DNA of 64,000 nt. Origin: Periplaneta americana. Lineage: Eukaryota > Arthropoda > Insecta > Blattodea > Blattidae. How positions within the stretch are numbered: position 1 is the stretch's first letter; every line of letters begins with the position of its first letter. Of the stretch, positions 27,975 to 41,619 are shown in pieces. The notes below the pieces were generated by a model, which made no database searches, was not told where the DNA came from, and was given only the letters and a program-made list of their open reading frames with translations. The stretch spans positions 9,790,001-9,854,000 of the forward strand of contig NC_091123.1 of the NCBI RefSeq assembly GCF_040183065.1, written 5' to 3'. Made by a program: the position numbers and the translations under genes.

Positions 27975-30900
27975 CTCTCTCTGTTTTGTTTGTTTGTTTC
28001 TTTTTTCTTTCTTTCCTCCTTTCTCTCTCTCTCTCTTTCTTTCTTTCTTTCCTCCTTTCTTTCTGTCTTTCTTTCTCTCTTTGTTTGTTTGTTTCTTTCT
28101 TTCTTTCCTTCTTTCTTTCTTTCTTTCTTTCTTGCTTTCTATCTTTCCTTCTTTCTTTCTTTCCTTCTTTCTTTCCTTCAATCTTTCTTTCTTTCTATCT
28201 TTCTTTCTTTCTTCCTTTCTTTTCTTCTTTCATTCTTTCTTTTCTTCTTTCTTTGTTTCTGTCTTTCTTTCTTCTTATGTATTATCATTACCACAATCAC
28301 TCATATACTACCATGATTAAATATATATCATCATCATCATCATCATCATCATGCGTTACGAAAAGATTAAGAGATAAGTGAAATAGATTTGTAGCCTGCA
28401 ATGCACTTTTCCAAGAAATAAAACACGTAAGAAAAGTAAAAACAGAATTAAAAAATCAGATTCGGATTTCATTTTGAGAACACATGTGGAAGCATTCACA
28501 TGGAAACAGATCAGAAAACCCAAAATCACAGGTTCAAAGTGTCTAACCCACAGTTTGAAGGTCACTTATGTTTTACCTATGGAAATTCAGTCAAGGATCT
28601 CCTTATAATTGCTAACTTTTTGTACTGTTTCTACATTTTCAAGCTATTTGGTTCTACATAAATTATATTCCAAAGTCATTTTTTTTAATATAATTTGAAT
28701 TTGATTCAGACTTGTTTTGAAATTCGTGCATTAAAAATCAGGTGATTAGGACTTTTTATAAAAATGTGGACATTTAATACATTTTCAAAAATAAATACGG
28801 ATGGGAGGACAGATCTTCAAAATATGGACATGTCCTGCTAATTATGGATGTCTCGTAACCCTAGACAGAGTTAAGTCCTAACAAACAACCTTTAACACTT
28901 TTGGTGTGATATTACCAAGGAAAAATTACGTGGCGGGTCATAAATATCAAGCTTTCATCAAAATGTAAAGAATTCAACATTGCAGAATTTTATGAAATCT
29001 TGAAAGAGAGAGACAGACAGGAAAACATAATATAGAGTAATATAAAGAGTAGTAGATAGTGACAGTAACACGAACAGATAGGCAGAGTAATGACGAGAGA
29101 GGCAAACTGTAACAGAGAGAGGTAGACAATAGTATGTATGTATGTATTTATTTACACTGCAAGTGGGCAAGCACCCGGTGGCAGTGGTATATACAATATT
29201 AACAATACACAGTTAAAATGATAAGCAATACACAATAAAATTTACAATACATAATAAAATTTACAACACATATACAATTTTATACACAATACAATAAGAA
29301 TACACAATACAATTTAACACAATAATAATAAAACATAAAATAAAACACCTAATTTTACAACACAACCTACATAATTATGTATAGGTCCTACATAATTTTC
29401 AATAGTCTTTCACTTTACTCTCATCTCATTCCCTGTAGTGGCACTATGACGCATTTCACTGACACTTTAGCACACATTTCACTGACACTCTGTAACACAT
29501 TTCACTGACACTATAGAACACATTTCATTGACGCTATAAATTATCACTGATCGGAACTGTTCACTGCACTGTAAAACCATAACTTCACTGACTCACCTCG
29601 CTTCACTATACAACAGTTCAAATAAGTCAAATAATTGCATTCTTATGCATACTTATAAACAGAACTACATTTAAACTAAACATTTCTAGTCTAAGGCCCT
29701 CTTACACGCTATTTTTAAATAATTTACAATTCAAACCAAGGAAGTAAACTCGTCAGGCTAGATAAATACATGCCACCTTAAAAAATTAAATGTTGAATGT
29801 CACCTTAATTTTAATTTTCACTTTATACACAACTCTTTAAATTATTCTTGAATCTCCTTAAGGAAGGACAGCCCTCAAAGACCGCTGCAGGTAGGTCATT
29901 CCAATCATTTATAGTTCTATTTAAAAATGAGAATTTACCTACATCCGTTTTCTGTTTCCTACATTTGATTTTAAAATCATGATCGTTCCTACCATAGTAT
30001 GTTGGCTTTTCTAACCGAGCCGTTATGTCTACCCATGCTTTCTGACCTAGATGTGCTCTATACAATGATGTTATTCTAGTTTTCCTACGTCTGTTTTCCA
30101 AAGTTTCCCATTTAAGTTCTTTTATCGTATCGTTCCCATCTTCTCTTTTACCTTTAACAAATTTAGCTGCCCTATACTGGATTCTTTCTAAGGAATTTAT
30201 CTGATATATTCTATAGGGATCCCAACACGTAGTTCCGTATTCCATTAACGGTCGCACTAATGTTAGATATGCTATTTCCCTCGATTTGGGGCTAGCCTTT
30301 CTCAAGATTCTCATAATAAAGTGAAGTGCCCTCCATGCTTTGCCTGTAACATTATCAACATGCTCTCCCCAAGAAAGTTTGGAGTTTAAATACACTCCTA
30401 GGTATTTACAACATTGTTCTTGCGGAATTACAACACCACTGAATTCGTAATTTAGACTAGTTTCCTCTCGGGTTTTACAAAATGTTATAGATTTACTTTT
30501 AGAACCATTTATTTTCATCCTATGTTTTAACGCCCAGTTGTAAATGTTATTCAAGTCTGTTTGAATAGCATCTACATCTGAATTATTTCTAATCTTTCTA
30601 TAGATAATGCAGTCGTCTGCAAATAGCCTCACATTTGATGTAATATCCTGGCATAGGTCATTTACGTATATTATAAAGAGTAATGGACCCAGAACGCTGC
30701 CCTGTGGCACTCCTGAACTTATATTTCCAATTTCCGATATTTCATGACCTACTCTAACTCTCTGGGTTCTACCTTTTAAGAATTCTTGGATCCATAGCAC
30801 CACTCTTTTATCTATTCCTAGCCTACTTAACTTATCTATTAATATGTCATGTGGCACCAAATCAAATGCTTTCGAAAAGTCAATCACAACTGCATCGATT

Positions 30901-33900
30901 CTTCCGCCTCTATCTACCTCTTCAGCTAGATCCTGAACCAGCGACGTAATTTGACTATCACATGAGAAGCCTTCCCTAAAACCATGCTGGCGGTTGTAAA
31001 ACCAGTCTTTCGCATTTAGAACATGACGAATATAATCCGATATCAAATGCTCCATGACTTTACATACGACAGATGTAAGGCTAATCGGTCTGTAGTTTCC
31101 GACATCTAATTTATTTCCACCTTTATGTATGGGTACCACTATAGCTGATTTCCAGTCACATGGAATAGCTGCATTGTTTAGTGAAGAGAGATGTGAGGCA
31201 AGTTTGACAGCTGTTCTTCAGAACCCATCCTAAAAGCAATGCTCGTCTGCCTGTTTGCAGGGGTGCGGCTGAATGTCCCGGTGGACACGTCACTGCTGAC
31301 TCTCGAGGCTGTGGACGTTGACTCAGACTCCCAGCCCATGACATACAGGCTCATCAACTCCACGTTCTTCTCACTGGCGCCATCTGTCATCGATACTGTG
31401 CCTGTACCAGCCAATCACAGCGCAGTATTCCGCCTTGACAACAAGACAGGAGAGCTCCGCACAGCTAGCAGCATGGTGGGCTTTGTGGATGGGTTCTTTG
31501 ATCTGCAGGTGTCGGCCAACAACACGGACATCGCTGGCAAGGAAGTGACCACCACAGTCAAGGTATAATTTTTTGTACTCTTTCAAGGCGACCTGTTTTA
31601 CTCTATGTGGATCCCAGCATACCGTCCCATTAACGGGCAAACCAGAGAACCGTATGCTAAGTCCTTGAATCTAACACTCACCTTTTTGAGTGTTCGCATT
31701 ATAAAATGTAAAGCTTTCCACTCTTTCCCAGTCACATAATTGGTTTGATCTTCCCACTCAAGGTAATGGCTAAATTAAGCTTATAAATATTTGAAACTCC
31801 TCTCTTGAGGGACCATTTCACCATCAATGTTGAGTCAAGACCAATCACTTCTCTCGTTTTACTAAAGGTTACAAATCTATCCTTCCTTACAACGATTGCA
31901 CAACTGCATTCAAATCTCGACAATGGTGGAGATACATTTGTGGTTGTGAGGGTTTCTCACCGGATTCTGCCATTTTTCCTCGTCACTCCATCAGCATTCT
32001 CCACAATTCCCTTTTCATCATCATCACTATCTTGGTAAATAGGGCATCACTTATGTTTGCGTGGTGCTGAATCGATCGACTTCCATGATAGTTCTTCCTC
32101 ACAGTTTGTCCAAAGATTATCATTTTAAAACCAATATGTTTTAAAATTGATTCATCTGTCTCCCTTTAAAACCAATCTATTCATCTCTCTTTAAAATGAA
32201 TTCATCTATCTTCCTTTAAAACCAATGTGTGGATCTGACTTTAAAATAAATACTTTTATCACACTTTAAAACAAATGAATCCATCTCATTTTAAAATCAA
32301 ATCCATCTATCTCCCTTTTAACCAATCTGTCCGTCTTCTTTTAAAATGAATTCATCTGTCTCCCTTTAGAACCAATGTGTCCATCTCACTTTAAAATGAA
32401 TACATTTATCTCCCTTTAAAACCAATGTATTCATCTCACTTTAAAATCAAATCTATTTATCTCTTTTCAAAACCAATGCACAGTTGGTCAGAACACAAAT
32501 TTAACTGGACAAAATTAATAACTTCTCTCCTATCCAACAAACTTTTATGAAACTTGTACACAAGTTACAGGTAGCATATATTTTTGTGTACAAGCTCTGA
32601 TGGTGTTTGCATAAGAGGAACTACCCATCTATAGAGGGTGCATTTAGACAAAATTAATAACTTCTCCCCTATCTAACAAACTTTTATGAAACTTGTACAC
32701 AAGTTACAGGTAGCATATATTTTTGTGTACAAGCTCTGATGGTGTTTGTATAAGAGGAACTACCCATTTATAGAGGGTGCATTTAGACAAAATTAATAAT
32801 TTCTGCCCTATCTAACAAACTTTTATGAAACTTACAGGTAACATATATATTTTTTGTGTACAGACTCTGATTACGTGAACTAACCCTTTAGTGAGGTGCA
32901 TTTAGAAAATTAATAATTTATCTCCTATCTGACAGATTTTTATGAAACTTCATACAGAAGTTACAGGTAGGATATATTTTTTGTGTGCGGAATTTGATTA
33001 CGTTTGTATAAGAGAAACTACCACTTTAAAGAGGGTGCAATTAGACAAAATTAATGACATCTCTCCTAACAGATTTTGTACAGTAGTTACAGGTAGAGCA
33101 CAGCCTACTATATACAGTCACGAAGCTTGAGTTTTGAGGGTGCTAGAAACAATAGACTGTGACGGTTCTATTTTGCATTGCCTGTAATGAGGCGATATTA
33201 GTGATCCTAGTGTGAGCAACTATCTAATGTTTGGATATTTACTACGTATTGAGCTTCGCGACTGTATATACTAGACTGTGGGTTGAGGAAGAGAACAGCT
33301 GAGAATAGAATGGGAAGGATACACAGAAAAGTTAGTAAATGATAGAAGAAAGACCTTACAGAAAAAAAAGATTAACATAAGATAGGGTAAAGCACAAGAA
33401 ATAGATCACAACTGGCCGAGGAAGTCCAAAGCCGTAAAGGGGAAAGAAGAAGAAGAAAAATAGTGCCTTGGTTTCGCTTGAGCAAAGTCATTAACAAGCT
33501 TGTTTTTTGTTTTTTAAGCGTGTTTATAAAATATTTTAATATTAAGAATGCAAGTCTCACATTTTTTTTTTCTTTAATAGTACTACTCAGTTATTAATTT
33601 GTTTAATCTTAAACTCGGGGGAGGGGAGGAATTGCTCCCAAACCCCCATAAATGACGCCTCTGAGTTTGTAATTGGAGTGAGGGTGGAGAAATGACGATA
33701 CAAGTGACTCTGAGAGTCAGACTTGCCCGCAGTTGTTATATGCATAATTCTGCTTTATGTGTATAGATTTTTGTGCTGCGAGACCGTGACCTGCTCAAGT
33801 TCGTGTTCAGCAAGCCGCCCACTGACGTGCGTCGCATGCTAACCGCCTTCCAGAAGGAGGTGGAGCGAGCACTGCTGCTGCCTGTCAGCCTCAACATCTA

Positions 33901-36900
33901 CGACACGCAGTTCTATGCCAAGGAGGACGGCAGCCTGGACTTCAGCAGTACCAGGTGAGCACTCAACTGCCCACATGATTCACTGTCTATGAGAAAAATA
34001 AGAAATATGTGGGCTGTTTGGGCAATTCCTGGACAAGCCACACTGAGAAATTAAAAAATAAAACATTTAGGTCATTCCACGTCAAACCAACCAGTCAGTC
34101 AACTTGACCTCCTCAGATTTTTATGAAAGTTTCAGAGAAGTCCTTCTTCCTGAAAGTCTAAATTATTAAAATATATTTTTAGAAAAATTGTTATCTTGTT
34201 AGGTTTTGATGTAATTCATTTTCAAAATCTGCAGAAAAAAAAAAAAAAACAAGTTTTTTCGTTTGCACTAATGTTTTCGATCTTGAATAACTCCGATTCT
34301 GTAAGTCCTACAGAGTTGTTTTACATATCATTTTAAAGGGAATTTCACGAATTTCAATTCGTTATGCCACTTGACTATCGTTAGTAATACAAGAACAAAT
34401 TGAAGAAATCAAAATACTTTTTTTCAAAACAATTTGTGAGATAGTGTTTTTTTTTTAATTTTGAAAAAAAAAAAGAAAAATGTTTTCAGTATTGTTACAA
34501 ACTACAAAACCTGAAACTTTTAGAGTGTAATCTTAATGGGATTAGGAGTAGTGATCAAAAATATAATGCTACAGGCTTACATCATCCAGCTTCTAAGAGC
34601 TATAAAGTTTGAAGACCTTTTGAGGTAAACAGTCTTGAAAATGTGGCTTTCAAAAATGAATGCAGATTGATAATAAAATAAGTCTGTACTGAAAACCATT
34701 ACAAGAATTTTTAGATGACTTGTTTGAGATGCAAATCTGGCTTTCAGGTAGAAATTCCCTGTGAAGCAGGCTTGAATAATTTCAAGGGAAAAATTGTTCC
34801 GGGGCCGGGTATCAATCCTGGGACCCTTCGTGTGCACTCAGAGTTGGGTTTCTGGCGCCTTGTCAGCCCATTTGAGTTGTGTGGATATAAAGGGAAGAAT
34901 TGTGACGGTGTCGTGTACAGTTCCTGGGGTAGCTCAGTCGGTAGAGCATTCGTGCACTAAGTGAAGGGTCCCGAGATCGATACCTGTCCCCGGAACAATT
35001 TTTCCCTTGAAATTATTCAATTTGTTTGAGAGTTTACCAAAACTTTTAAGGCATTCATTTATCACTATTCAACAATCTGCCTATTTGCGACATCTGAAAG
35101 AAAATCTATCTCAAAATGAATATATTATAGTTTGTGATTTCGCTGAGAATTATTTATTTATACTTCATTTATAAATTTATGCTCCCCTTAAAATATGTTC
35201 TTGCTGTTTTCTAATGGTGATTGAGGTGTGTATTTTCATCATCCCTCTTATATCCCAGTATAATCCAGTTGGATGTCATCTTGCTTGTTTGGTGGTATCA
35301 ATCTCCTTGCAGTGTGGGAGGTAGTCTTGAGTATTGATCCTGGTTTTCTGGTGGTGTGGCCAGTTGAATCTGAAGAGGTGTTCCATAGAGCAATCATGCT
35401 TTGTGGTTATATGGAACAATGCTACTGCCACTTTTCTTAGCATGTGTAGGAGACCTGTTTGTACTCTTTGCTATGTATTTATGAAGTTCTAATTCTGTTA
35501 TTTACAGTTGTATTCATTCATAGCATTAAGTTGTTAAGTAGGTACTGATTTAAATACTTAATTCAACTAATTTGACAGAAAGCAATACTATTATCTACAG
35601 TGGAAAAAACGCCATATTAAAGAATGAACATATTCTGTATAGGAAAACTCTCGATATTGGCAGAAAATAAATAAATGAATCACTCAACGATATTGGAAAG
35701 CTAATATGCTTGCCGGCTACCTAGACCAAATTCATGTTTGTGTGACGAGATCTCAACTCTAACAGTTGTGTGGCTTGTTGTTTCAGCTCCTGTTTCCAGT
35801 TGGTTGGCAAGGAGAGCTATGACCTCAACGACATGCAGTCCTTGCTTCAAGATCCGAATAATGAGGACCTTAACGAAATCTATAACAAGTACAACGTGGA
35901 AGCTGTCCAGGTAACTATTAGTAGTAGTATGATTTATTGAAAACAAATCATCTGCCCCTATACCAGCAGTGACCAAGAATCCAGAAAGCCAACATTTCTA
36001 TATACATAGTGAATATAAGGGTGTTTCCGAGGTGGTGTTACAAACTTTCAGGGATGATGGTGAAGGGCACATGTATCAATTTGAGATAAGGAACATGGTC
36101 CGGAAATGACTGAGTCGAAAGTTAGAAGCAAAAATAGTTGTGTGGAAATGGAATTGTAATTTGGCACCACGTGCCCTCCTTCCTTTAACCTTTGGAACAA
36201 TTGTGGAAAAATGGTATGGGCCGGATATCTCCTACGTGGGTACTTGTCCCGATACAATCTGTGAGCTTGTCTACTGTTCCCATTGGTTCATCCGTATTCG
36301 AAAATCAGGTCTGCTTCTTCCGCTCTCGTGTTCTTCCATTTCACTAGGACTGATCGACTGGACACTGCAACTTATACACATACACTGCTGTCTACAGACG
36401 TGCATATCAGGACCGACCATGTCCGTTACACATTACGCTATCTGCATTGCTTTAGTGTAGTTTCCTGTCCCCACCCCTCAGACAGCGCATTGAATGGAAT
36501 ACTGTAAGTAGACAACGTAAACAACGTCAGATGAATACAGTATGTGTAAGATGTACAGATGAATACACATAAATAAGGTGTACAGAAGAATAAAATTATT
36601 TCATTTCCACACAACTATTTTTACTTGTAACTTTCGACTCGGTCATTTCCGGACCAAGGTTCCTTATCTCAAATTGATACATGTGCCCTTCATCATCATC
36701 CCTGAAAGTTTGTAACACCACCTCGGAAACACCCTGTATAATTGAATTGTTAACAATTTTTAATTACGATTAAAATATAAATGGTGATTGGGAATTTGAA
36801 CTGAATTCTTTAATATTTGAATGACAATTTTATTGAAGTTGCAAAATTTAAATCCAGGCTTTAAAGGTTTTGTATGTAAATTCTGGTACACATTCTCTTG

Positions 36901-37227
36901 CGTCAAATAATAGACCAATGACAGTCCAGCTTCTAAGAGGAATAGAGTATTTAACAACAAAAGGCATGGTTCATGAATATCTTTCTTTTCACAGTCTATT
37001 TGTGTGACCTGTTGATTATCTCTTTCGAAGCATACAGTTGGATCTAAGATCACCACTTTATGATGTTATCTATTAATATGCTAGTATTAATAGCAATAAT
37101 ATCTGCTTTTCTGTTGGACCTATCATTGGAAATACAATGGACTTTCTCAAAAACCTTACAATCTTCTTTACTCTTATATGAAGTGGATTGAGGTTTCTTC
37201 GTTTTTATATGTCATTGTACAAGTGTA

Positions 37228-37286
<59 letters not shown>

Positions 37287-40200
37287 ATAAAGTTTCGCAG
37301 CATTCTTTTCCTAGAATTTTATGACTTGAAATATACTGCACCATGACTGCATGGAGCTCTTAGTTACCTGACACTGGTTTGTTTTCAGCGGTGTGCACCC
37401 CTCATTGCCAAGGCAGAGGCCTCCTGGATCCAGCTGTGGGTGCTGGCAATCGCGTGCTTCATAGGATTAGGTGCCCTTATAGCGGGAATAGTCACGTGCT
37501 GCTTGTATGGAAGGTAAATATCCATAAGAATACAGTTGTAGTCAAAATTCAATGACCAGGAACTGTTTCATTTTTTGGGTGTTCAATCATGTGCTTTGTC
37601 TTAAGGCCACATTTCAACTTCACTTGGTTTCACCTTGAACTTCAGTTGCTTTTGTAGCTGTCTTACCATATACTCAGTACAAATTAATTTTTTGAGGCTT
37701 CTTGCCCATGTGTTGGCTAAATTATACTGGGTATGTTGGAGCATTTATATTACATATTACTGTATTGGTCCGTACCTAGTATAAGTTCGACCACGAATAT
37801 AATATAACACCAAGTTTTCAGATGTTCTGTATGCAAAAATAAAAATATCTCAATTAATATGGTTATTAGAGGACAAAAATTCGCTCCAGTACCGGGGATC
37901 GAACCCAGGTCCTTGGTTATACGTATCAAGTGCTCTAGCCACTGAGCTATGCTGAAATTCAATCCACAACACCGGATTAAATCACCCTCCTCCAGTGTTT
38001 TTCTCTTTGTGGCCTGACTTCATATTCGACAACTGCCATTATACAAGGACTGCACTCAATTGAGTGACTTGGTGGCCGGGATTCCACAGTATATAGAAGA
38101 ATTGCTGGAACGAATTTTTCTGCTCTAATAACCATTATTACCATAACAGATAAATTCCGTAGGACTAAAAATTAATCTTTACATCAATTAATAAGACCTA
38201 CACTTTGAAAATATTATGAAAATATTTTAAAACTTTCAAATGTAAAGCTATTTTTCAAGTTTTCAGTTCCAGTCTTTAGCAACATCCTATTTTAGTCATC
38301 ACTTCTAGTCTTCAACATCTTCATTTTCTTTCTCTTCTTCATAATTTGAATAAGTTCTTCTTCAATACATAATTTTGAAGGCCTCCTCAGAATTAGGGGA
38401 CCAACAAATCTATAATACACGTGTTAAGAGAAAAGAAAATAATTTCAGGGGCATATTTCGTTAGGACTATATTTACTAGCAGAACTGTTTGACTAATTAA
38501 GGATACAGATTTATTTTAGCTATTGAATGAATGCTTCAAAATTATTTTTTCCATCCAAGTCACACATTTCATTACTTTGATGTTACATCCTTTATCCGAG
38601 GAAATCTTCAATTGGAAATCGACTTCTAATACTATTTTTAACATGTTTTATGTTCTGTAACATAAAAATATGGTACCTATGTTAAAATGGTTATTATTTT
38701 TGCTTATCACTCTCCTACATTGGAGACGTAATAGTTAATGGCTTTATTGCCAAGAACTTAGCATTAGGTAACAACAGCAAGTTTCTATGAGATTACTACT
38801 TTGATTTTTTTATTTAGTAGAAACTTTTAAATTAGTTAATCAAGATATAATCTATTCCTGATCTGATAGCTAAAATAAATAAAATGTGTTGTATGGAACT
38901 ATAAAAATTGGAGATTTATCCTTCGAAGAGGTAGAAAAATTCAAATATCTTGGAGCAACAGTAACAAATATAAATGACACTCGGGAGGAAATTAAACACA
39001 GAATAAATGTGGGAAATGCCTGTTATTATTCGGTTGAGAAGCTTTTATCATCTAGTCTGCTGTCCAAAAATCTGAAAGTTAGAATTTATAAAACAGTTAT
39101 ATTACCGGTTGTTCTGTATGGCTGTCAAACTTGGACTCTCACTTTGAGAGAGGAACAGAGATTAAGGGTGTTTGAGAATAAAGTTCTTAGAAAAATATTT
39201 TGGGCTAAGAGGGATGAAGTTACAGGAGAATGGAGAAAGTTACACAACGCAGAGCTGCACGCATTGTATTCTTCATCTGACATAATTAGGAATATTAAAT
39301 CCAGACGTTTGAGATGGGCAGGGCATGTAGCACGTATGGGTGAATCCAGAAATGCATATAGAGTGTTAGTTGGGAGGCCGGAGGGAAAAAGACCTTTGGG
39401 GAGGCCGAGACGTAGATGGGAAGATAATATTAAAATGTATTTGAGGGAGGTGGGATATGATGGTAGAGACTGGATTAATCTTGCACAGGATAGGGACCAA
39501 TGGCGAGCTTATGTGAGGGCGGAAATGAACCTCCGGGTTCCTTAAAAGCCAGTAAGTAGTAGTAATATTGTATGTCTATGGTATTAATATTTTGACTATT
39601 TGCATTACTTCATGTAGGCTTATTTCTACTAGTAAGAAAAATTTATGTGTACAGCAACATGAATCAGTTAGTACATCCCATACTGAAAAGGGCTATGCTA
39701 CAATATTTGTTTTATATAGGGCTCTTAAAGCAGAGAAAATGGCGACTTTATGAGGATGAAAAGGGGGACATGTAATGCGTCACTATCCTGCACCTGTTTG
39801 TGTATGTGTTAATCTAATGCTCAGGATTTAAGAGTGAAATTACCTTTCTTCTTGCTGCCCAGTATTTGGACGTAACATCCTTTGTCACTAGATTCGTAAT
39901 TTTCCAATGTTGCATGTCCATATCCTCTTCCTTTGTGCATTTAGGAGAATTCAATGAGCCGATTCGATTAAGGTGTTTACTGAGGCAATATGAACATGGC
40001 ACAGCGGACTTTCGAGGTAGATCAGGAATTAATTTTGTTGTTGTTGTTGTTGTTTTCTAATGCCAGGCATTTGACAATGAAGTCATTTTACCTCTTGCAC
40101 TCCAATATTTTTCAAAGATATTATCATGGTCAGCCACTGAAGCACAGATTTTGAGGTGTCCTGAATCCATTTCTTGGTTTGAGTTGCACAATGGGCAGTT

Positions 40201-41573
40201 AGGGGACTGATATATTCCAATTCTATGCAGGTGTTTGGCCAAACAATCATGGCCTGTTGCCAATCTAAATGCAGCTACAGACGATTTTCGTGGTAAATCG
40301 GGAATTAACTGTGTATTATGATGCAGAGAGTTCCATTTTTTCCCTTGTGATTGTGTTATCAAATTTTGTTTGTTCAAGTCTAAGTATGTAGAATTAATTT
40401 TAAATCTTTAGATGAATTTTTCCATGTTGAATTTTGGTGTTCCACTGTTATATTCCCCTTGTTCTCCTTGTTCCGTTATCCATGCTGTATTCTCCTTTTC
40501 CCACACTTAGTTCTATGTGAAAATATGCAGCATATTTAGTTATGCACCTATCAACCAGTGGCGACTGATTGACTGAGGCAAGTGAGGCCGGGCCTCAGTC
40601 ACTTGGCTTAACTGAAATCAAATTTTGTGTTTTTATATAATATAGTAGTTATTTGAATGAAGCATATATCGCTGTAGAAGCATTTGAAAATTTTGATGTA
40701 TATATAACTGTTTTGCAGTAAAATTTGTTCCTGAGGCCGGGATCGCTCGTGCCGGGTCTGGCTTGTGATGTATGTAGACCTGTTTTGCAGTAAAATTTGT
40801 TCCTGAGGCCAGAATCGTCCGTGCCGGGTCTGTGAATGCATTTCATGTCCTTTCGCGGGCTTTGAGTTTACGCTTAAAACGTTGTAGCTGAGGCACAATT
40901 TGGCTGGCCTGGTCAAGTTTCACTCGTCCCATCCATGGGCCGGCCTCAAGGGTAGAGTGGGGTGGGAATAGTGATGGTGACTTGTTTTCCTAACTAGGCC
41001 ATAAATAACAAAATTCCAGTTCTTTGGCAGGCAGAGACCCACTCTATTCTCTTCCCTTATGTCTTAGTTTATGACATAAGCGAGGGTGTTCTACTATTGT
41101 ACTTCGTAGTACAGTAGTGAATCTGGGCCAATGTTATATATTTCGGGAAAATATAAACAGAAACAAATGAGAGAAATAATGCTGGAAAGTTAATTCATTG
41201 TTAGAGTGTCCTTTTTCGAGAAGAAATAATACTGAAAGAAAGGAAGTTTTAAATAAAGAGAGAGACTACCGAAATACCTACGACATCGCTGGCAATTTTT
41301 CTGACACATAATCTTAAAACGCGAGTTTCTATTGCATCCTGGTATGGACAACATAAATGGTTATGTGGTAATGTGAGGCAAAATAGACTTCTCTTGGCCT
41401 TGTTTGTTGCTGTTAAAGGAAAAAAATAAAAAGAAAAGAAAGAAAGGGGAATTTCAACACATAATATGGGTTGCTTCATCACACTGAAACAATCACTGAA
41501 ACTCACAGCATAACAGCTTATTTGGTGAGTGAAATTATTATTTTTCATTGATAGTAATAAGAATAGACTAATA

Positions 41574-41619
<46 letters not shown>

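Noticed and set aside
27441-28381. Long Phe/Ser/Leu frames (plus) and a Lys/Glu/Arg-rich frame (minus)
   Set aside because: Simple translation of the TTTC tract; every frame is open.
29823-31139. Intact 438-codon frame as a host gene
   Set aside because: RT motifs including FADD, LINE-type tail and microsatellite 3' end show it is a retrotransposon.
32100-33110. CRISPR-like array
   Set aside because: Direct tandem repeats without unique spacers, in a eukaryotic intron.
38886-39545. 219-codon frame as a conserved host protein
   Set aside because: Three other truncated copies lie in the same window and the sequence is the C-terminus of a LINE RT.
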